The notes under the pieces are model-generated. The model was not told the origin of the DNA. It made no database searches and was given only the letters and a program-made list of their open reading frames with translations. 64,000 bases of DNA. Source: an uncultured Clostridia bacterium (GTDB lineage Bacteria > Bacillota > Clostridia > Christensenellales > Aristaeellaceae). Positions 24,612-33,178 of the stretch are shown here, piece after piece; the first letter of the stretch is position 1, and each line of letters opens with the position of its first letter. The stretch is from positions 5,203 to 69,202 of the forward strand of contig CAKUKE010000012.1 of the NCBI GenBank assembly GCA_934662505.1, written 5' to 3'. Position numbers and translations under genes: made by a program.

Positions 24612-24642
24612 AAAAAGCCCTCGCAGGACGCGAGGGCTTTTT
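24612..24642. terminator. Bidirectional terminator
   Basis: 12-bp stem AAAAAGCCCTCG with its complement, 7-base loop and T tract, between the convergent LysR and S41 protease genes. The 150 bases before it (24458-24611) hold no recognisable gene. Confidence 0.9.
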
Positions 24643-24658
24643 CATTGCAAAAGGGCGA

Positions 24659-25912
24659 TTATCTGCCGGCTGCCTCTGCCGGAATCTTCTTCAGCGCTTC
24701 TTCCCACGCCGCCGCCAGCTGAGGATCGCTCAGGTCACCCACCTGGAAGTAGGTGCTTTGCATTTCTTCCGGCATTTCCACTTTTACATCCGGTTCAATG
24801 CCCACCTTATGCACCACCTTGCCGCTGGGCATGTAATACTGCGCCACGGTAAACTGAAAGCCGTCCTCGCCGCTGCCGGTATCTTCCAGCGGAAGCACAT
24901 ACTGCATAATACCCTTGCCGTAGGAGGTGGTTCCCACCAGCGTGGCGCGCCCCGCATCCTGCAGGCTGCCTGCCAGAATTTCGCTGGACGACGCACTGTA
25001 TTCGTTGATCAGCATGACCAGCGGCAGATCCGTCTTGCCGTCCTTGGTCCAGTTTTCCTCCCGGTTGCCATAACGATCCTCGCTGTAGAACATCAGCTGC
25101 CTGTCCAGGAACAGATCGCCGATGTTTTTCGCATCGTCCACCCATCCGCCGCTGTTGTCCCGCAGATCCACCACCAGCGCTTCCGCTCCCTGATCGGTCA
25201 GTTCCTTCATGGCGTTTTCAAACGCCTGCGCACAGTCGCCGGCAAATTCATACAACGCGATATACCCCACGTTGTTTTTCAGCATGGTGTATTCTACACG
25301 GTTCACATGGATCATTGCCCGCGGAATGGAAAAAACCAGACTTTCTTCCCCGCGGCGCACTTCCACCTCTACCGGGGCGTTTTCTTCTCCGCGCATGACG
25401 TTGACGGCGTTCTGCATGGTGGTCGCATCTACGGCGATGTCTTCTACGCGAATCAGTTCGTCGCCGCGCAGCAGTCCGGCTTTTTCAGCAGGGGTGTTCT
25501 TAAATACCCGGGTAATGAACACCGTATTGTCCTGATAATTTCCCAGCAGCTGGATACCGATGCCGGCGTACTCCCCGTCGTCATCCGCCCACATTTCCTT
25601 CCATTCTTCCGGGCTGTAGTAGAAGGTGTAAATGTCGTCCAGACCGGCCAGCAGTCCCCGCGTCGCCATTTCGATCATGGCGTCTTCGTCCGGCTCCTGA
25701 TAGTAATACTGCTCAATGTACTGAAGAACGGTGTTCAGCTTTTCAAACTTTTTCAGCTGCTCGTATTCCGTCTTGGAAATGGTGACGGTCTCGCCGTCGT
25801 TCTTGCTGCCGAAAAAGTCAAACAGCCCCGCCGCCTGACCGCTGACCGCAATGCCGCAGCACAAAACGGCGATGACGATTACGCTCAGAAACGCCTTTGT
25901 TTTTTTGCTCAT
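24659..25912 (-). CDS. S41 family C-terminal processing peptidase (CtpA/CtpB-like)
   Basis: A 417-residue exported serine protease. N-terminal signal/anchor (about residues 5-27), helical segment with LQYIEQYYYQEPDEDAMIEMA, PDZ domain (YAGIGIQLLGNY ... TPAEKAGLLRGDELIRVEDI) and the tail-specific protease domain with VVDLRDNSGGW, the catalytic Ser in NEYSASSSEILAGSLQ and the Lys in TTSYGKGIMQ. In spore formers CtpB-type enzymes help activate pro-sigma-K by cleaving SpoIVFA, while others handle wall hydrolases; assignment between these is not possible. Start at 25912 has AGGTGAG upstream. Located 32 bases after the CdaR-like gene, so probably co-transcribed. Confidence 0.93.
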   Translation of the reverse strand: MSKKTKAFLSVIVIAVLCCGIAVSGQAAGLFDFFGSKNDGETVTISKTEYEQLKKFEKLNTVLQYIEQYYYQEPDEDAMIEMATRGLLAGLDDIYTFYYSPEEWKEMWADDDGEYAGIGIQLLGNYQDNTVFITRVFKNTPAEKAGLLRGDELIRVEDIAVDATTMQNAVNVMRGEENAPVEVEVRRGEESLVFSIPRAMIHVNRVEYTMLKNNVGYIALYEFAGDCAQAFENAMKELTDQGAEALVVDLRDNSGGWVDDAKNIGDLFLDRQLMFYSEDRYGNREENWTKDGKTDLPLVMLINEYSASSSEILAGSLQDAGRATLVGTTSYGKGIMQYVLPLEDTGSGEDGFQFTVAQYYMPSGKVVHKVGIEPDVKVEMPEEMQSTYFQVGDLSDPQLAAAWEEALKKIPAEAAGR

Positions 25913-25944
25913 TTTCTCACCTGCATCTTTCCGGCAAAGAAAGG

Positions 25945-27015
25945 TCAACGACCCGCCTTTGCCCTGTTCTTATTATTGCCGCACTTGCGCATTTCAAGCA
26001 GCATTTTAAATGTGACCGCATCTTCAAACTTCCGCAGATCCAGCCCCACCTGACGCTGCACCTTGTCCAGCCGGTACACCAGCGTATTGCGGTGAATGTA
26101 CAGCTGACGCGCGGTGTCGGACAGGTTCAGATCCTTTTTGAAGAACATTTCAATGGTATAGAGCATTTCATCGCTGAAAAGACGGGCGGTGGAACGGTTG
26201 AACAGCAAGGCGTGGTAATGCTCGGCCGTTTCCGGCGGCAGGTCGGAAAGAAAGCGGTCAAGCAGCATGCTGCGGTACACGTGAATGCTTTCATCCGGAG
26301 AATAGAGCCTGCCAATGTCCATGGCGCGGCGCGCCTGACGGTAGCTTTCGTGCAGATCACTGATGCTCTCGGCCACATTGCCGATGCCCACGGTCACATT
26401 CAGCGCCACTTCGCTCAGCAGGGTCTCCTGAAGCGCCAGTGCGAACTGACGCATTTCATCCACATCCTCCATCCCGCTGACGTCCTTGATCAACGCGACG
26501 GTATGCTTGTCCATGGCCACCAGCGTGTCATTGGCCGAGCGGGGAACCACCTCGTTGAGAATATCCAGCGCACTGCTCTGCTGCACCTGCACCATGTGCA
26601 GCAGCAGCACACACCGGGGCGCATGATCCGTCAGGTGATGCTCGTCCACCATCGCATCCAGTTCGCCCAGAGACATTTCATTTTGCAGAATGCGCTGGTA
26701 GATATAGTTGACATCCGTCCCCGCGTGAACGGCTTCTGCCGCCGCGCCGATCATCGCATCGCACAGGGTGAAGGTGTCCCGCACCAGATCGTCGTCCCCC
26801 TTGGGCGACATGAGCACCAGCTCCGTGTCTGCCGTGCAGAGCTGATAAAGCCGCCCTTCCTGCAGTACGGCCTCGCCGGGTGTGGACAGCGTCGGAATGG
26901 CGAAACGAATGTCTTCCTTGGGAATGAGACAATTGCCGTCTGCATCCAGCACGGTGATCGGCGTGTTCAGGCGCTTGATCACCTGTTCGATCATCATCAG
27001 TAAATGTCCGTCCAT
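25945..27015 (-). CDS. CdaR/PucR-family transcriptional regulator
   Basis: A 356-residue regulator. The C-terminus carries the PucR-type helix-turn-helix (LSDTARQLYIHRNTLVYRLD, then QVGLDLRKFEDAVTFKMLLEM); the centre contains a GGDEF-like CdaR domain (VALNVTVGIGNVAESISDLHESYRQARRAM), and the N-terminus (about residues 1-120) is a small GAF/sugar-diacid-recognition-like sensor. Family members respond to sugar diacids, purines or amino acids; the ligand here is not evident. The start at 27015 is supported by GGGAGG 9 bases upstream; upstream in-frame codons fall in the terminator/promoter region. It leads a two-gene unit with the S41 protease. Confidence 0.88.
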   Translation of the reverse strand: MDGHLLMMIEQVIKRLNTPITVLDADGNCLIPKEDIRFAIPTLSTPGEAVLQEGRLYQLCTADTELVLMSPKGDDDLVRDTFTLCDAMIGAAAEAVHAGTDVNYIYQRILQNEMSLGELDAMVDEHHLTDHAPRCVLLLHMVQVQQSSALDILNEVVPRSANDTLVAMDKHTVALIKDVSGMEDVDEMRQFALALQETLLSEVALNVTVGIGNVAESISDLHESYRQARRAMDIGRLYSPDESIHVYRSMLLDRFLSDLPPETAEHYHALLFNRSTARLFSDEMLYTIEMFFKKDLNLSDTARQLYIHRNTLVYRLDKVQRQVGLDLRKFEDAVTFKMLLEMRKCGNNKNRAKAGR

Positions 27016-27104
27016 AGGTTGGTACCTCCCGCGCGCCCCTTTTGTGTACAATTTCAGATTGTATGCAATCCTCCTGTACATAACATAGAACCTTAAAAAC
27101 CATT

Positions 27105-27113
27105 TTCGACAAA
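27105..27113 (-). promoter_or_regulatory. Spo0A-box match in the CdaR-like leader
   Basis: Minus strand reads TTTGTCGAA, matching the published 0A box at all positions, about 14-22 bases after the predicted transcription start. A single 9-base match can occur by chance and it overlaps the tail of the nfnB terminator. Confidence 0.35.
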
Positions 27114-27133
27114 AAGCGCGTCCTTGCGCTTTT
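27112..27133 (-). terminator. Terminator of the nfnAB operon
   Basis: Minus-strand stem AAAAGCGC/GCGCTTTT with a 6-base loop, followed by T, 80 bases after the nfnB stop. Its first arm overlaps the expected start point of the next promoter. Confidence 0.7.
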
Positions 27134-27162
27134 ATTATAGCACAAAGAGCGCGCTGCTGCAA
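27134..27162 (-). promoter_or_regulatory. Promoter of the CdaR-like gene
   Basis: Minus strand TTGCAG (27162-27157), 17-base spacer, TATAAT (27139-27134). The predicted start near 27127 falls inside the first arm of the terminator hairpin, so this transcript would escape termination. Confidence 0.7.
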
Positions 27163-27214
27163 CGCATCATCGCATTCGTTGCTTCACTTTTTTATGCAGT
27201 TGATAAAACGGCGG

Positions 27215-28591
27215 TCACAGACCTCCGCGCATTTTCTCGTCCATTTTCCGGGCGGCGGCTTTTCCGGCGCCCATCGCCAGAATCACCGTGGCCGCGCCCG
27301 TCACGGCGTCGCCGCCGGCATACACGTTTTCCAGCGAGGTCTCGCCGCCTTCGTCACGGGTCACAATGCAGCCCGTTCGATTGGTCTCCAGCCCTTCCGT
27401 CGTTGCGCGGATCAGCGGATTGGGCGAAGTGCCGATGGCCATAATCACGCAGTCCACAGGCAGCTCAAACTGACTGCCCTCCACCTCTACGGGACGGCGG
27501 CGACCCGACGCGTCCGGCTCGCCCAGCGCCATCTGCACGCAGCGAATGGCCTGCACATCCTCCTGCCCCAGAATGGCCTGCGGGTTTGTCAGCATGCGGA
27601 ATATGACGCCTTCCTCCCGTGCATGCTCCACTTCCTCCCGGCGTGCGGGCATTTCCGCCTCGGAGCGCCGATAAATGATGAAAACCTCCTCCGCGCCCAG
27701 TCTCAGCGCGCAGCGTGCGGCGTCCATTGCCACGTTGCCGCCGCCGACAACCGCCACCCTGCGTCCGCGGCGGACGGGGGTATCGCTGTCCTCACGGTAG
27801 GCTTTCATCAGGTTGACACGGGTCAGAAACTCGTTGGCAGAATAAACGCCCCGCAGGTTTTCACCGGGAATCCCCATAAAACGTGGCAGACCGGCGCCGG
27901 TGCCGATAAACACGCTCCGATACCCCTGCTCAAACAGTTCCTGTATAGTCATCGTACGGCCAATGACCATGTCCGTCTGCACGTCTACGCCCATTTTCCG
28001 AAGCTTTTCCACCTCGGCGCGCACGATTTTTTTCGGCAGGCGGAACTCTGGGATCCCGTACACCAGCACGCCGCCCGCCGTATGAAGCGCTTCAAACACC
28101 GTTACTTCATACCCTCTGCGGCGCAATTCGCCCGCGCAGGTCAGCCCTGCAGGGCCGGAACCCACCACGGCCGCCCGGATGCCGTTGGAAGCCGGCGGCG
28201 TCAGGGGTTCATCCTTTTCCAGCATCCGATCCGCCACATACCTTTCCACGCGGCCAATGGCCACCGGCTCGCCTTTCAGGCCGCGGACGCACTGCTTTTC
28301 GCACTGGTTTTCCTGCGGGCAGACCCGGCCGCATACCGCAGGCAGAGAACTGGCGCGGCTGATCACATCGTATGCACTGTCGTCATTTCCCTGGCGCACG
28401 GCCTGCAGAAATGCCGGAATGTCGATATGCACGGGGCAGCCCTGCATGCAGGGGCTGTTTTTGCAATGAAGACACCGCGCCGCTTCCGCCTGCGCCATTT
28501 CCGCCGTATATCCCAGCGCTACCTCGTCAAAGGTGCGGCGGCGCGTTTCCGCGTCCAGCAGCGGCATGGGATGCCTTCCCTGATCAGCCAT
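27215..28591 (-). CDS. nfnB: NfnB / GltA-like FAD oxidoreductase large subunit
   Basis: A 458-residue flavoprotein of the glutamate-synthase small-chain family. Two N-terminal ferredoxin-like cysteine clusters (CLHCKNSPCMQGCPVHID and CGRVCPQENQCEKQCVRG) are followed by an FAD dinucleotide fold (VVGSGPAGLTCAGELRRRG) and an NAD(P) fold (VAVVGGGNVAMDAARCA); the C-terminus has YAGGDAVTGAATVILAMGAG. With the adjacent NfnA-type subunit it would form the electron-bifurcating NADH-dependent ferredoxin:NADP+ oxidoreductase of anaerobes; automated annotation often says glutamate synthase. No GltB-type large subunit is nearby, which supports Nfn. ATG at 28591 has GGGTGA 5 bases before it and overlaps the nfnA stop by 8 bases. 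Confidence 0.88.
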   Translation of the reverse strand: MADQGRHPMPLLDAETRRRTFDEVALGYTAEMAQAEAARCLHCKNSPCMQGCPVHIDIPAFLQAVRQGNDDSAYDVISRASSLPAVCGRVCPQENQCEKQCVRGLKGEPVAIGRVERYVADRMLEKDEPLTPPASNGIRAAVVGSGPAGLTCAGELRRRGYEVTVFEALHTAGGVLVYGIPEFRLPKKIVRAEVEKLRKMGVDVQTDMVIGRTMTIQELFEQGYRSVFIGTGAGLPRFMGIPGENLRGVYSANEFLTRVNLMKAYREDSDTPVRRGRRVAVVGGGNVAMDAARCALRLGAEEVFIIYRRSEAEMPARREEVEHAREEGVIFRMLTNPQAILGQEDVQAIRCVQMALGEPDASGRRRPVEVEGSQFELPVDCVIMAIGTSPNPLIRATTEGLETNRTGCIVTRDEGGETSLENVYAGGDAVTGAATVILAMGAGKAAARKMDEKMRGGL

Positions 28592-29432
28592 GATTTTCAC
28601 CCGCTTTCAGCAAATGACACGTTTTTTCATAGGCGTGGCGCTCAAAATCCCCGTATGTCCTGCCGCGCGTCATCATTTCGTCAAAGTCCACCAGATGACC
28701 GTCAAAATCCGGTCCGTCAATGCAGGCAAAACGCATTTTTCCATCCACTGTCAGTCTGCATCCGCCGCACATCCCTGTTCCGTCGATCATGATGGGGTTC
28801 ATGCTGACCACCGTCGGCAGCGCGTATTCCTTTGTCAGAAGGCAGACAAATTTCATCATGATCAGCGGTCCGATGGCGAATACCCGGTCATATTTTGCCC
28901 CCCCGTCGATCAGCGTTTTCAGCGCATCCGTGACCCGCCCTTTATCCCCGTACGAGCCATCGTCCGTCATCACCAGACAGCGCTCCGAAACGGCGCGGAA
29001 TTCATCCTCCATGACTACCAGATCATGGCTTCGGAAGCCGATCACGCTGTCCACCTTCGCACCGCGGCGCGCCAGCTCCCGGGCGATGGGATAGGCAATG
29101 GCGCACCCCACGCCGCCGCCGATCACGGCTGCGGAGGTCACGCCGTCCAGACAGGTAGGCTTTCCAAGGGGACCCACCATGTCCTGAATGCTGTCCCCCG
29201 CGTGCAGCGCGTGAAACATCAGGGTCGTTGCGCCGACCGTCTGAACGACCAGCGTAACAGTGCCTTTCTCACGGTCAAAATCAGATATGGTCAGAGGGAT
29301 CCGCTCCCCATCTTCCCGCACCCGCACAATGACAAACTGCCCGGGCTGCGCCTTTCGGGCAATCAGCGGCGCAGCCAGCACCACGCGAAAAACGCCGGTG
29401 GCAAGGTCTGTTTTTTCAAGAATACGCGTCAT
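28584..29432 (-). CDS. nfnA: NfnA / ferredoxin-NADP reductase-like small subunit
   Basis: A 282-residue FAD and NAD-binding subunit of the dihydroorotate dehydrogenase electron-transfer (PyrK/SudB) family. Visible are RIPLTISDFD (FAD binding), AAVIGGGVGCAIAYPIAREL (NAD binding), and the C-terminal [2Fe-2S] cysteines in GTGMCGGCRLTVDGKMRFAC and the family-typical IDGPDFDGHLVDFDEM. It pairs with nfnB for flavin-based electron bifurcation among NADH, NADPH and ferredoxin. AAGGGGGAT precedes the start, which lies only 12 bases after the CapA-like gene, indicating read-through from panT-coaX. Confidence 0.9.
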   Translation of the reverse strand: MTRILEKTDLATGVFRVVLAAPLIARKAQPGQFVIVRVREDGERIPLTISDFDREKGTVTLVVQTVGATTLMFHALHAGDSIQDMVGPLGKPTCLDGVTSAAVIGGGVGCAIAYPIARELARRGAKVDSVIGFRSHDLVVMEDEFRAVSERCLVMTDDGSYGDKGRVTDALKTLIDGGAKYDRVFAIGPLIMMKFVCLLTKEYALPTVVSMNPIMIDGTGMCGGCRLTVDGKMRFACIDGPDFDGHLVDFDEMMTRGRTYGDFERHAYEKTCHLLKAGENHG

Positions 29433-29444
29433 GTTTATCCCCCT

Positions 29445-30731
29445 TCATTCCCGCTGAGCGGCGGGCGAGTCGGCCATCAGGTTCTGTATCAGAACGAGCG
29501 CCCGCCCCATAATCTCTTTTTGCTGGTTGCTCATGGCTTCGGGCGGGGCTTCGGCGCTGCACAGCACGCGATACTGTGTTTTTCCATCCACGCTCTGCCG
29601 CCAGACATAGGTCGGCGTATACGTCACCGTGTCAAAGGATACGCGTGACTGTCCGTCCACCGTCAACCGCACATGCAAAAGCAGCCCGGATACCTCCGAC
29701 CGCTTGTCGCGCCGTGCGGAAATGAGGGTGCCCATGGCGTAGGCACAGAGCGTCTGCCGGCTTTGCCCGTCGCTCGTCAGGGTCTGAATCATTTCCACCG
29801 GCAGTGCGGCGCTGCTCCCGCCGCCCAGTATGATGTCCGCACCGGCGGCGGCGATCTGCCTCGCCTGCTCCCGCTGGGTGTCCGTCAACTGCTCGTCGCT
29901 TTGAGAAAGCCACGTCAGGGAAACCACCACCACCTGCGCACCCCGGCTGCGCACTGCGGCTATATCTTTTTTGACCTGCTCCGTATCCAGCCGTGCTACA
30001 GGCGACGAGGCGTCCGCCATGGCTTTTTCTGTTCTGGAACCGGGGGTATCCAAGTATCCCAATACGGCGATCGTCACGCCGTTGATCTGCAGCAGCGGGA
30101 TGTTCTCTGTCTGTTCCGCACCATAGCTGTCCAGCCCGCGCTGGCGCAGCGCCCCGACCGTTTCCTCCAGTCCCTGCGTTCCCTGATCCAGCACGTCGGC
30201 ATGGTTCAGCAGCACACCGCTCAGTCCCAATGCTTTCAGCCCGTCCGCAGCCGCAGCGGGGACGACCGTATCGGTATAAGCGTTTCCCTGTGCAGTCAGC
30301 AGGTTGTTCAGCGGCGCCAGATTCACATCAGCGTACACGTAGCGCTGAATATACTGAAAAACGGAGCCGTAATCAAACGTATCCCCGCTGCGCACGCTGT
30401 CTGATATGTTCTTTTCAAAGTCAATCGCCCCGGAGAACGTCATCGTCACCGTGTGCGCCGTCTGCGACGGCATGGCGGTAGGCTGCTGCCTTTCCTGCGT
30501 CGGCGCAATGGTCACGGTCGTCGTTTTGATGGCGCTTGCGGCGGAGGGCGCGGCGGTGGGCATGGGCGCGGCGGTATTTCTGGCCGTTTTAAAAACGCTC
30601 AGAAGCTGATCTGCCTGCAGTACGCCGCGAAAATCGCCGCCAAAGCGGCTGATCAGGTGCACGCAGCCTACCGTCACCACAAGGGTCAACGCAACGGTAA
30701 AAATGGTTCCCAGAGATGTTTTTCTTTTCAT
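29445..30731 (-). CDS. CapA-family-like protein with degenerate metal site
   Basis: A 428-residue exported protein with an N-terminal membrane anchor (residues about 8-28), a Thr/Ala/Pro-rich linker (about 48-95) and a CapA/PgsA-like calcineurin fold (about 95-400). The frame of the fold is kept (TMTFSGAIDFEKNI, LLNHADVLDQGTQGLEETVGALRQ, VVVSLTWLSQ, DIILGGGSSAALPVEM), but the usual GD metal motif reads SGAID and the usual GHHPH ligand segment reads GGGSS, so the catalytic metal site seems lost. Family members are poly-gamma-glutamate or capsule-related phosphatases; this one may be non-catalytic. AAAGGGGG precedes the start; it sits between coaX and nfnA. Confidence 0.75.
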   Translation of the reverse strand: MKRKTSLGTIFTVALTLVVTVGCVHLISRFGGDFRGVLQADQLLSVFKTARNTAAPMPTAAPSAASAIKTTTVTIAPTQERQQPTAMPSQTAHTVTMTFSGAIDFEKNISDSVRSGDTFDYGSVFQYIQRYVYADVNLAPLNNLLTAQGNAYTDTVVPAAAADGLKALGLSGVLLNHADVLDQGTQGLEETVGALRQRGLDSYGAEQTENIPLLQINGVTIAVLGYLDTPGSRTEKAMADASSPVARLDTEQVKKDIAAVRSRGAQVVVVSLTWLSQSDEQLTDTQREQARQIAAAGADIILGGGSSAALPVEMIQTLTSDGQSRQTLCAYAMGTLISARRDKRSEVSGLLLHVRLTVDGQSRVSFDTVTYTPTYVWRQSVDGKTQYRVLCSAEAPPEAMSNQQKEIMGRALVLIQNLMADSPAAQRE

Positions 30732-30766
30732 CGTTTGCGCCCCCTTTCATTCCGAGCCTCTTTCCG

Positions 30767-31543
30767 TTACCGCGCGACCTTGTTCCGCTCGTAGAGCATG
30801 CGCAGCCCTTTCAGCGTCAGGAGCCCGTCAATCTTGTCGATCACCGAGGATTTTGCGGCGATCAGCCGGGCCATGCCGCCTGTCGCAACGACAGTCGCGT
30901 CTGGTTCGCCCATTTCCTCTCGCATTTTCGTCACCAGATAGTCCACCTGCCCCACGTATCCGTAGATCAGACCCGCCTGCAGGTTGGCGATGGTATTTTT
31001 CCCGATGACATGCTCCGGCATCGTCAGTTCAAAGTGAGGCAGCTTGGCTGTTCCGGACACCAGCGCCTCGCTGGACAGTTTGATGCCCGGGCAGATGCAG
31101 CCGCCTAAGAACGCGCCGTTTTTATCCAGCGCGCCCATGGTGGTCGCCGTACCGAAATCAATGTAGATGCACGGCCCGTGATAAATCCCGTAGGCTGCCA
31201 CCGCGTTGCAGATACGGTCGCTGCCCAGTTCCCGCGGATTTTCGTATTTGATATCGATCCCCGTTTTGATGCCCGGCCCCACCATGATGGGACGAACGCC
31301 GAAATAATCCCGGCACATATGCTCCACGGTAAAGTTCACCGTAGGCACCACCGAAGAGAGCATGATGCCGTCCACCCGTTTAATGTCAATGCCGGCGTTG
31401 GCAAACAGACTGGTGAAGAAAACGCCCATCTCGTCGCTTGTATACGTTCTGGTCGTCGACAGACGCCAATACCGAATCAGCCGCTCCTCCTCAAAAAGAG
31501 CGGCCTTGATATTGGTATTGCCGATATCCATGGTCAAGAGCAT
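30767..31543 (-). CDS. coaX: Type III pantothenate kinase
   Basis: A 258-residue cytosolic kinase that phosphorylates pantothenate in the first committed step of coenzyme A synthesis. The ASKHA-fold motifs are LTMDIGNTNIKAALF at the start, ENPRELGSDRICNAVAAY, IDFGTATTMGALD, and GGCICPGIKLSSEAL; these match CoaX, which is feedback insensitive and needs a monovalent cation. It follows the S-component gene by 12 bases, so pantothenate uptake and activation are probably co-expressed. Confidence 0.96.
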   Translation of the reverse strand: MLLTMDIGNTNIKAALFEEERLIRYWRLSTTRTYTSDEMGVFFTSLFANAGIDIKRVDGIMLSSVVPTVNFTVEHMCRDYFGVRPIMVGPGIKTGIDIKYENPRELGSDRICNAVAAYGIYHGPCIYIDFGTATTMGALDKNGAFLGGCICPGIKLSSEALVSGTAKLPHFELTMPEHVIGKNTIANLQAGLIYGYVGQVDYLVTKMREEMGEPDATVVATGGMARLIAAKSSVIDKIDGLLTLKGLRMLYERNKVAR

Positions 31544-31555
31544 ATTGTCATATCC

Positions 31556-32137
31556 TCACTTTTTCTCGATCAGTCCGGCACGAGCCAGCGCCCCCAAAAC
31601 CGGCGTTGCGATCAAGGCGGCGGCAGCCGCCTCCGGCAGTCCGGCCGTCAGCGCAATGGTACCCACCGTGGTCAAAAGGGTGGGATTGTCCAATCCGATC
31701 AGCCGGTACAAAAGCAGCATCATCCCCAGATACAAAACCGTGTTGGTCAGCGACCCGGCCGCTGCGGCAACCGCGGTGCGCACTTTACCGTTTGCTTTCC
31801 GCAGCGCCCTGTGCACCCCGCAGGTCACCAGCGGCGTACACAGCCGCGGAACAAAGCACATGAGAATGACCCACAGGAGACTGTCCTGCAAAATGGGCGC
31901 CACCAGCGCGGAAGGCGCGCGCAGTCCTGTATACAGACTGACGCCGCCCATGCACAGTCCCAGTATAAGACCGCAGCGGGGTCCAAGCGCCAGCGCGCCC
32001 ACCAGCACAGGTACGCACAGGAAGGTAATGTAGATTACACCCACGTTGACAAACCCGATGGGTGTAACCCCCAACAGCACAACAAGCGCTGCCAGAAGAG
32101 CGGTCATGGTCATGCGGCGAAGCTGATTCTTTTTCAT
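31556..32137 (-). CDS. panT: ECF transporter S component, probably pantothenate (PanT-like)
   Basis: A 193-residue membrane protein with about six hydrophobic segments and the short N-terminal LRRMTMTALLAALVVLLG that interacts with the T subunit in ECF S components. Conserved GVIYITFLCVPVLVGALALGPRCG, GLILGLCMGGVSLYTG and the C-terminal ALPEAA-like stretch (GLPEAAAAALI) fit the PanT group. Linkage to coaX makes pantothenate the likely substrate. The energising EcfA/EcfT module is not in the window. GGAGGGAAAA precedes the ATG. First gene of the minus-strand operon. Confidence 0.8.
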   Translation of the reverse strand: MKKNQLRRMTMTALLAALVVLLGVTPIGFVNVGVIYITFLCVPVLVGALALGPRCGLILGLCMGGVSLYTGLRAPSALVAPILQDSLLWVILMCFVPRLCTPLVTCGVHRALRKANGKVRTAVAAAAGSLTNTVLYLGMMLLLYRLIGLDNPTLLTTVGTIALTAGLPEAAAAALIATPVLGALARAGLIEKK

Positions 32138-32241
32138 TTTTCCCTCCGTTCGGGCTCACTTTACGGATGCCCGACGACATGTTTTATCGTCCGAACCGTC
32201 GAACCCCGCTGCGCGGGTGTCCGCATTTGTCCGGCTGGTAC

Positions 32242-32271
32242 ATTATAACAAATCATCCTGTTCCATGTCAA
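32242..32271 (-). promoter_or_regulatory. Promoter of the panT-coaX-capA-nfnAB operon
   Basis: Minus strand consensus TTGACA (32271-32266), 18-base spacer, TATAAT (32247-32242). It is followed by a leader of about 100 bases (32138-32237) with several potential small hairpins (CCCGC/GCGGG; GGGC/GCCC) that match no riboswitch I can name. Confidence 0.8.
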
Positions 32272-32305
32272 ACGCGGCGCAGCCCTTGCGTGCCGCCCGC
32301 TGGCA

Positions 32306-33178
32306 TTATCGGAGTATTTTTTCCAGCAGAAAACGGTACAGCGCCTGCGTTCCCTGATTTTCGAGCCCCTCGTCCGCCATTTTTTCATACATATCAAGCA
32401 CCGTCCGCAGCATTTCCAGCTGCTTCCCTGCCGGGTTTTCCCGGACGATGCGCATGTCCTTGATAAAATGCTTGATGTAAAACCCGGGGGCATCGTCGCC
32501 CTGCAGCGCGCGCGGCGCCATGTTTTTCAACTGCCAGCTTCCTGCCGCGCCGCCGTCGATAGCCGCCAGTACTTCCTGCTCGTTCAGCCCTGCCGCATGG
32601 GCGTATGCCAGCGCCTCGCAGTAAGCCGCCGTTGCACCTGCCACGCAGATCTGATTGCAGGCCTTGGTATGCTGACCCGCCCCGGCACCGCCCATGTAAT
32701 GCGCCTCGCTGCCCAGCGCCTTCAGCAGGGGCAGTACCCGGTCGTATGCTTCCCGTTCACCGCCGGCCATGATGGTCAGCGTTCCTTCCCGCGCCCCCTT
32801 GTCGCCGCCGGAGACCGGTGCGTCCAGCATGAATATGCCCTTTTCGCGTCCTTTCTCCGCCAGACGAACGGCCAGCTCGGGCGAAGAAGTGGTCATGTCC
32901 ACTGCAACGGTTCCCGGGCGCATGCTTTTCAACACGCCCTCCGGTTCGAGGTACACCTGCTCCACATCCGAAGGATAGCCGACCATGGAGAACACTGCGT
33001 CGGCGTTTTCCACCGCCTGACGCAGCGTACGGCACGGGATGATTCCCTCCGTCCTCAGCCGCTCCGCCTTTTCAAAGGAACGGTTGAAGGCATACACCTG
33101 ATATCCTGCCCGCTGCAGGTGCACCGCCATGGGCGCGCCCATGACGCCGGTTCCGATCCACGCCACGTTATGTATCAT
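32306..33178 (-). CDS. NAD(P)-dependent beta-hydroxyacid dehydrogenase (GarR/3-HIBADH family)
   Basis: A 290-residue oxidoreductase. The N-terminal Rossmann motif is VAWIGTGVMGAPMAVHL, followed by the family signature with DAPVSGGDKGAREGTLTIMAGG, GAGAGQHTKACNQI (catalytic Lys region) and FYIKHFIKDMRIV. Members reduce tartronate semialdehyde, 2-hydroxymethylglutarate or succinic semialdehyde, or oxidise 3-hydroxyisobutyrate; the substrate is not determinable. Start at 33178 is chosen for GGAGG 9 bases upstream; it overlaps the ABC ATPase stop by 11 bases, so it is the last gene of the long minus-strand operon. Confidence 0.9.
   Translation of the reverse strand: MIHNVAWIGTGVMGAPMAVHLQRAGYQVYAFNRSFEKAERLRTEGIIPCRTLRQAVENADAVFSMVGYPSDVEQVYLEPEGVLKSMRPGTVAVDMTTSSPELAVRLAEKGREKGIFMLDAPVSGGDKGAREGTLTIMAGGEREAYDRVLPLLKALGSEAHYMGGAGAGQHTKACNQICVAGATAAYCEALAYAHAAGLNEQEVLAAIDGGAAGSWQLKNMAPRALQGDDAPGFYIKHFIKDMRIVRENPAGKQLEMLRTVLDMYEKMADEGLENQGTQALYRFLLEKILR

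Noticed and set aside
27215..28591. Glutamate synthase small subunit (GltD)
   Set aside because: No large GltB subunit nearby and directly coupled to a PyrK/SudB-type subunit, the arrangement of NfnAB.
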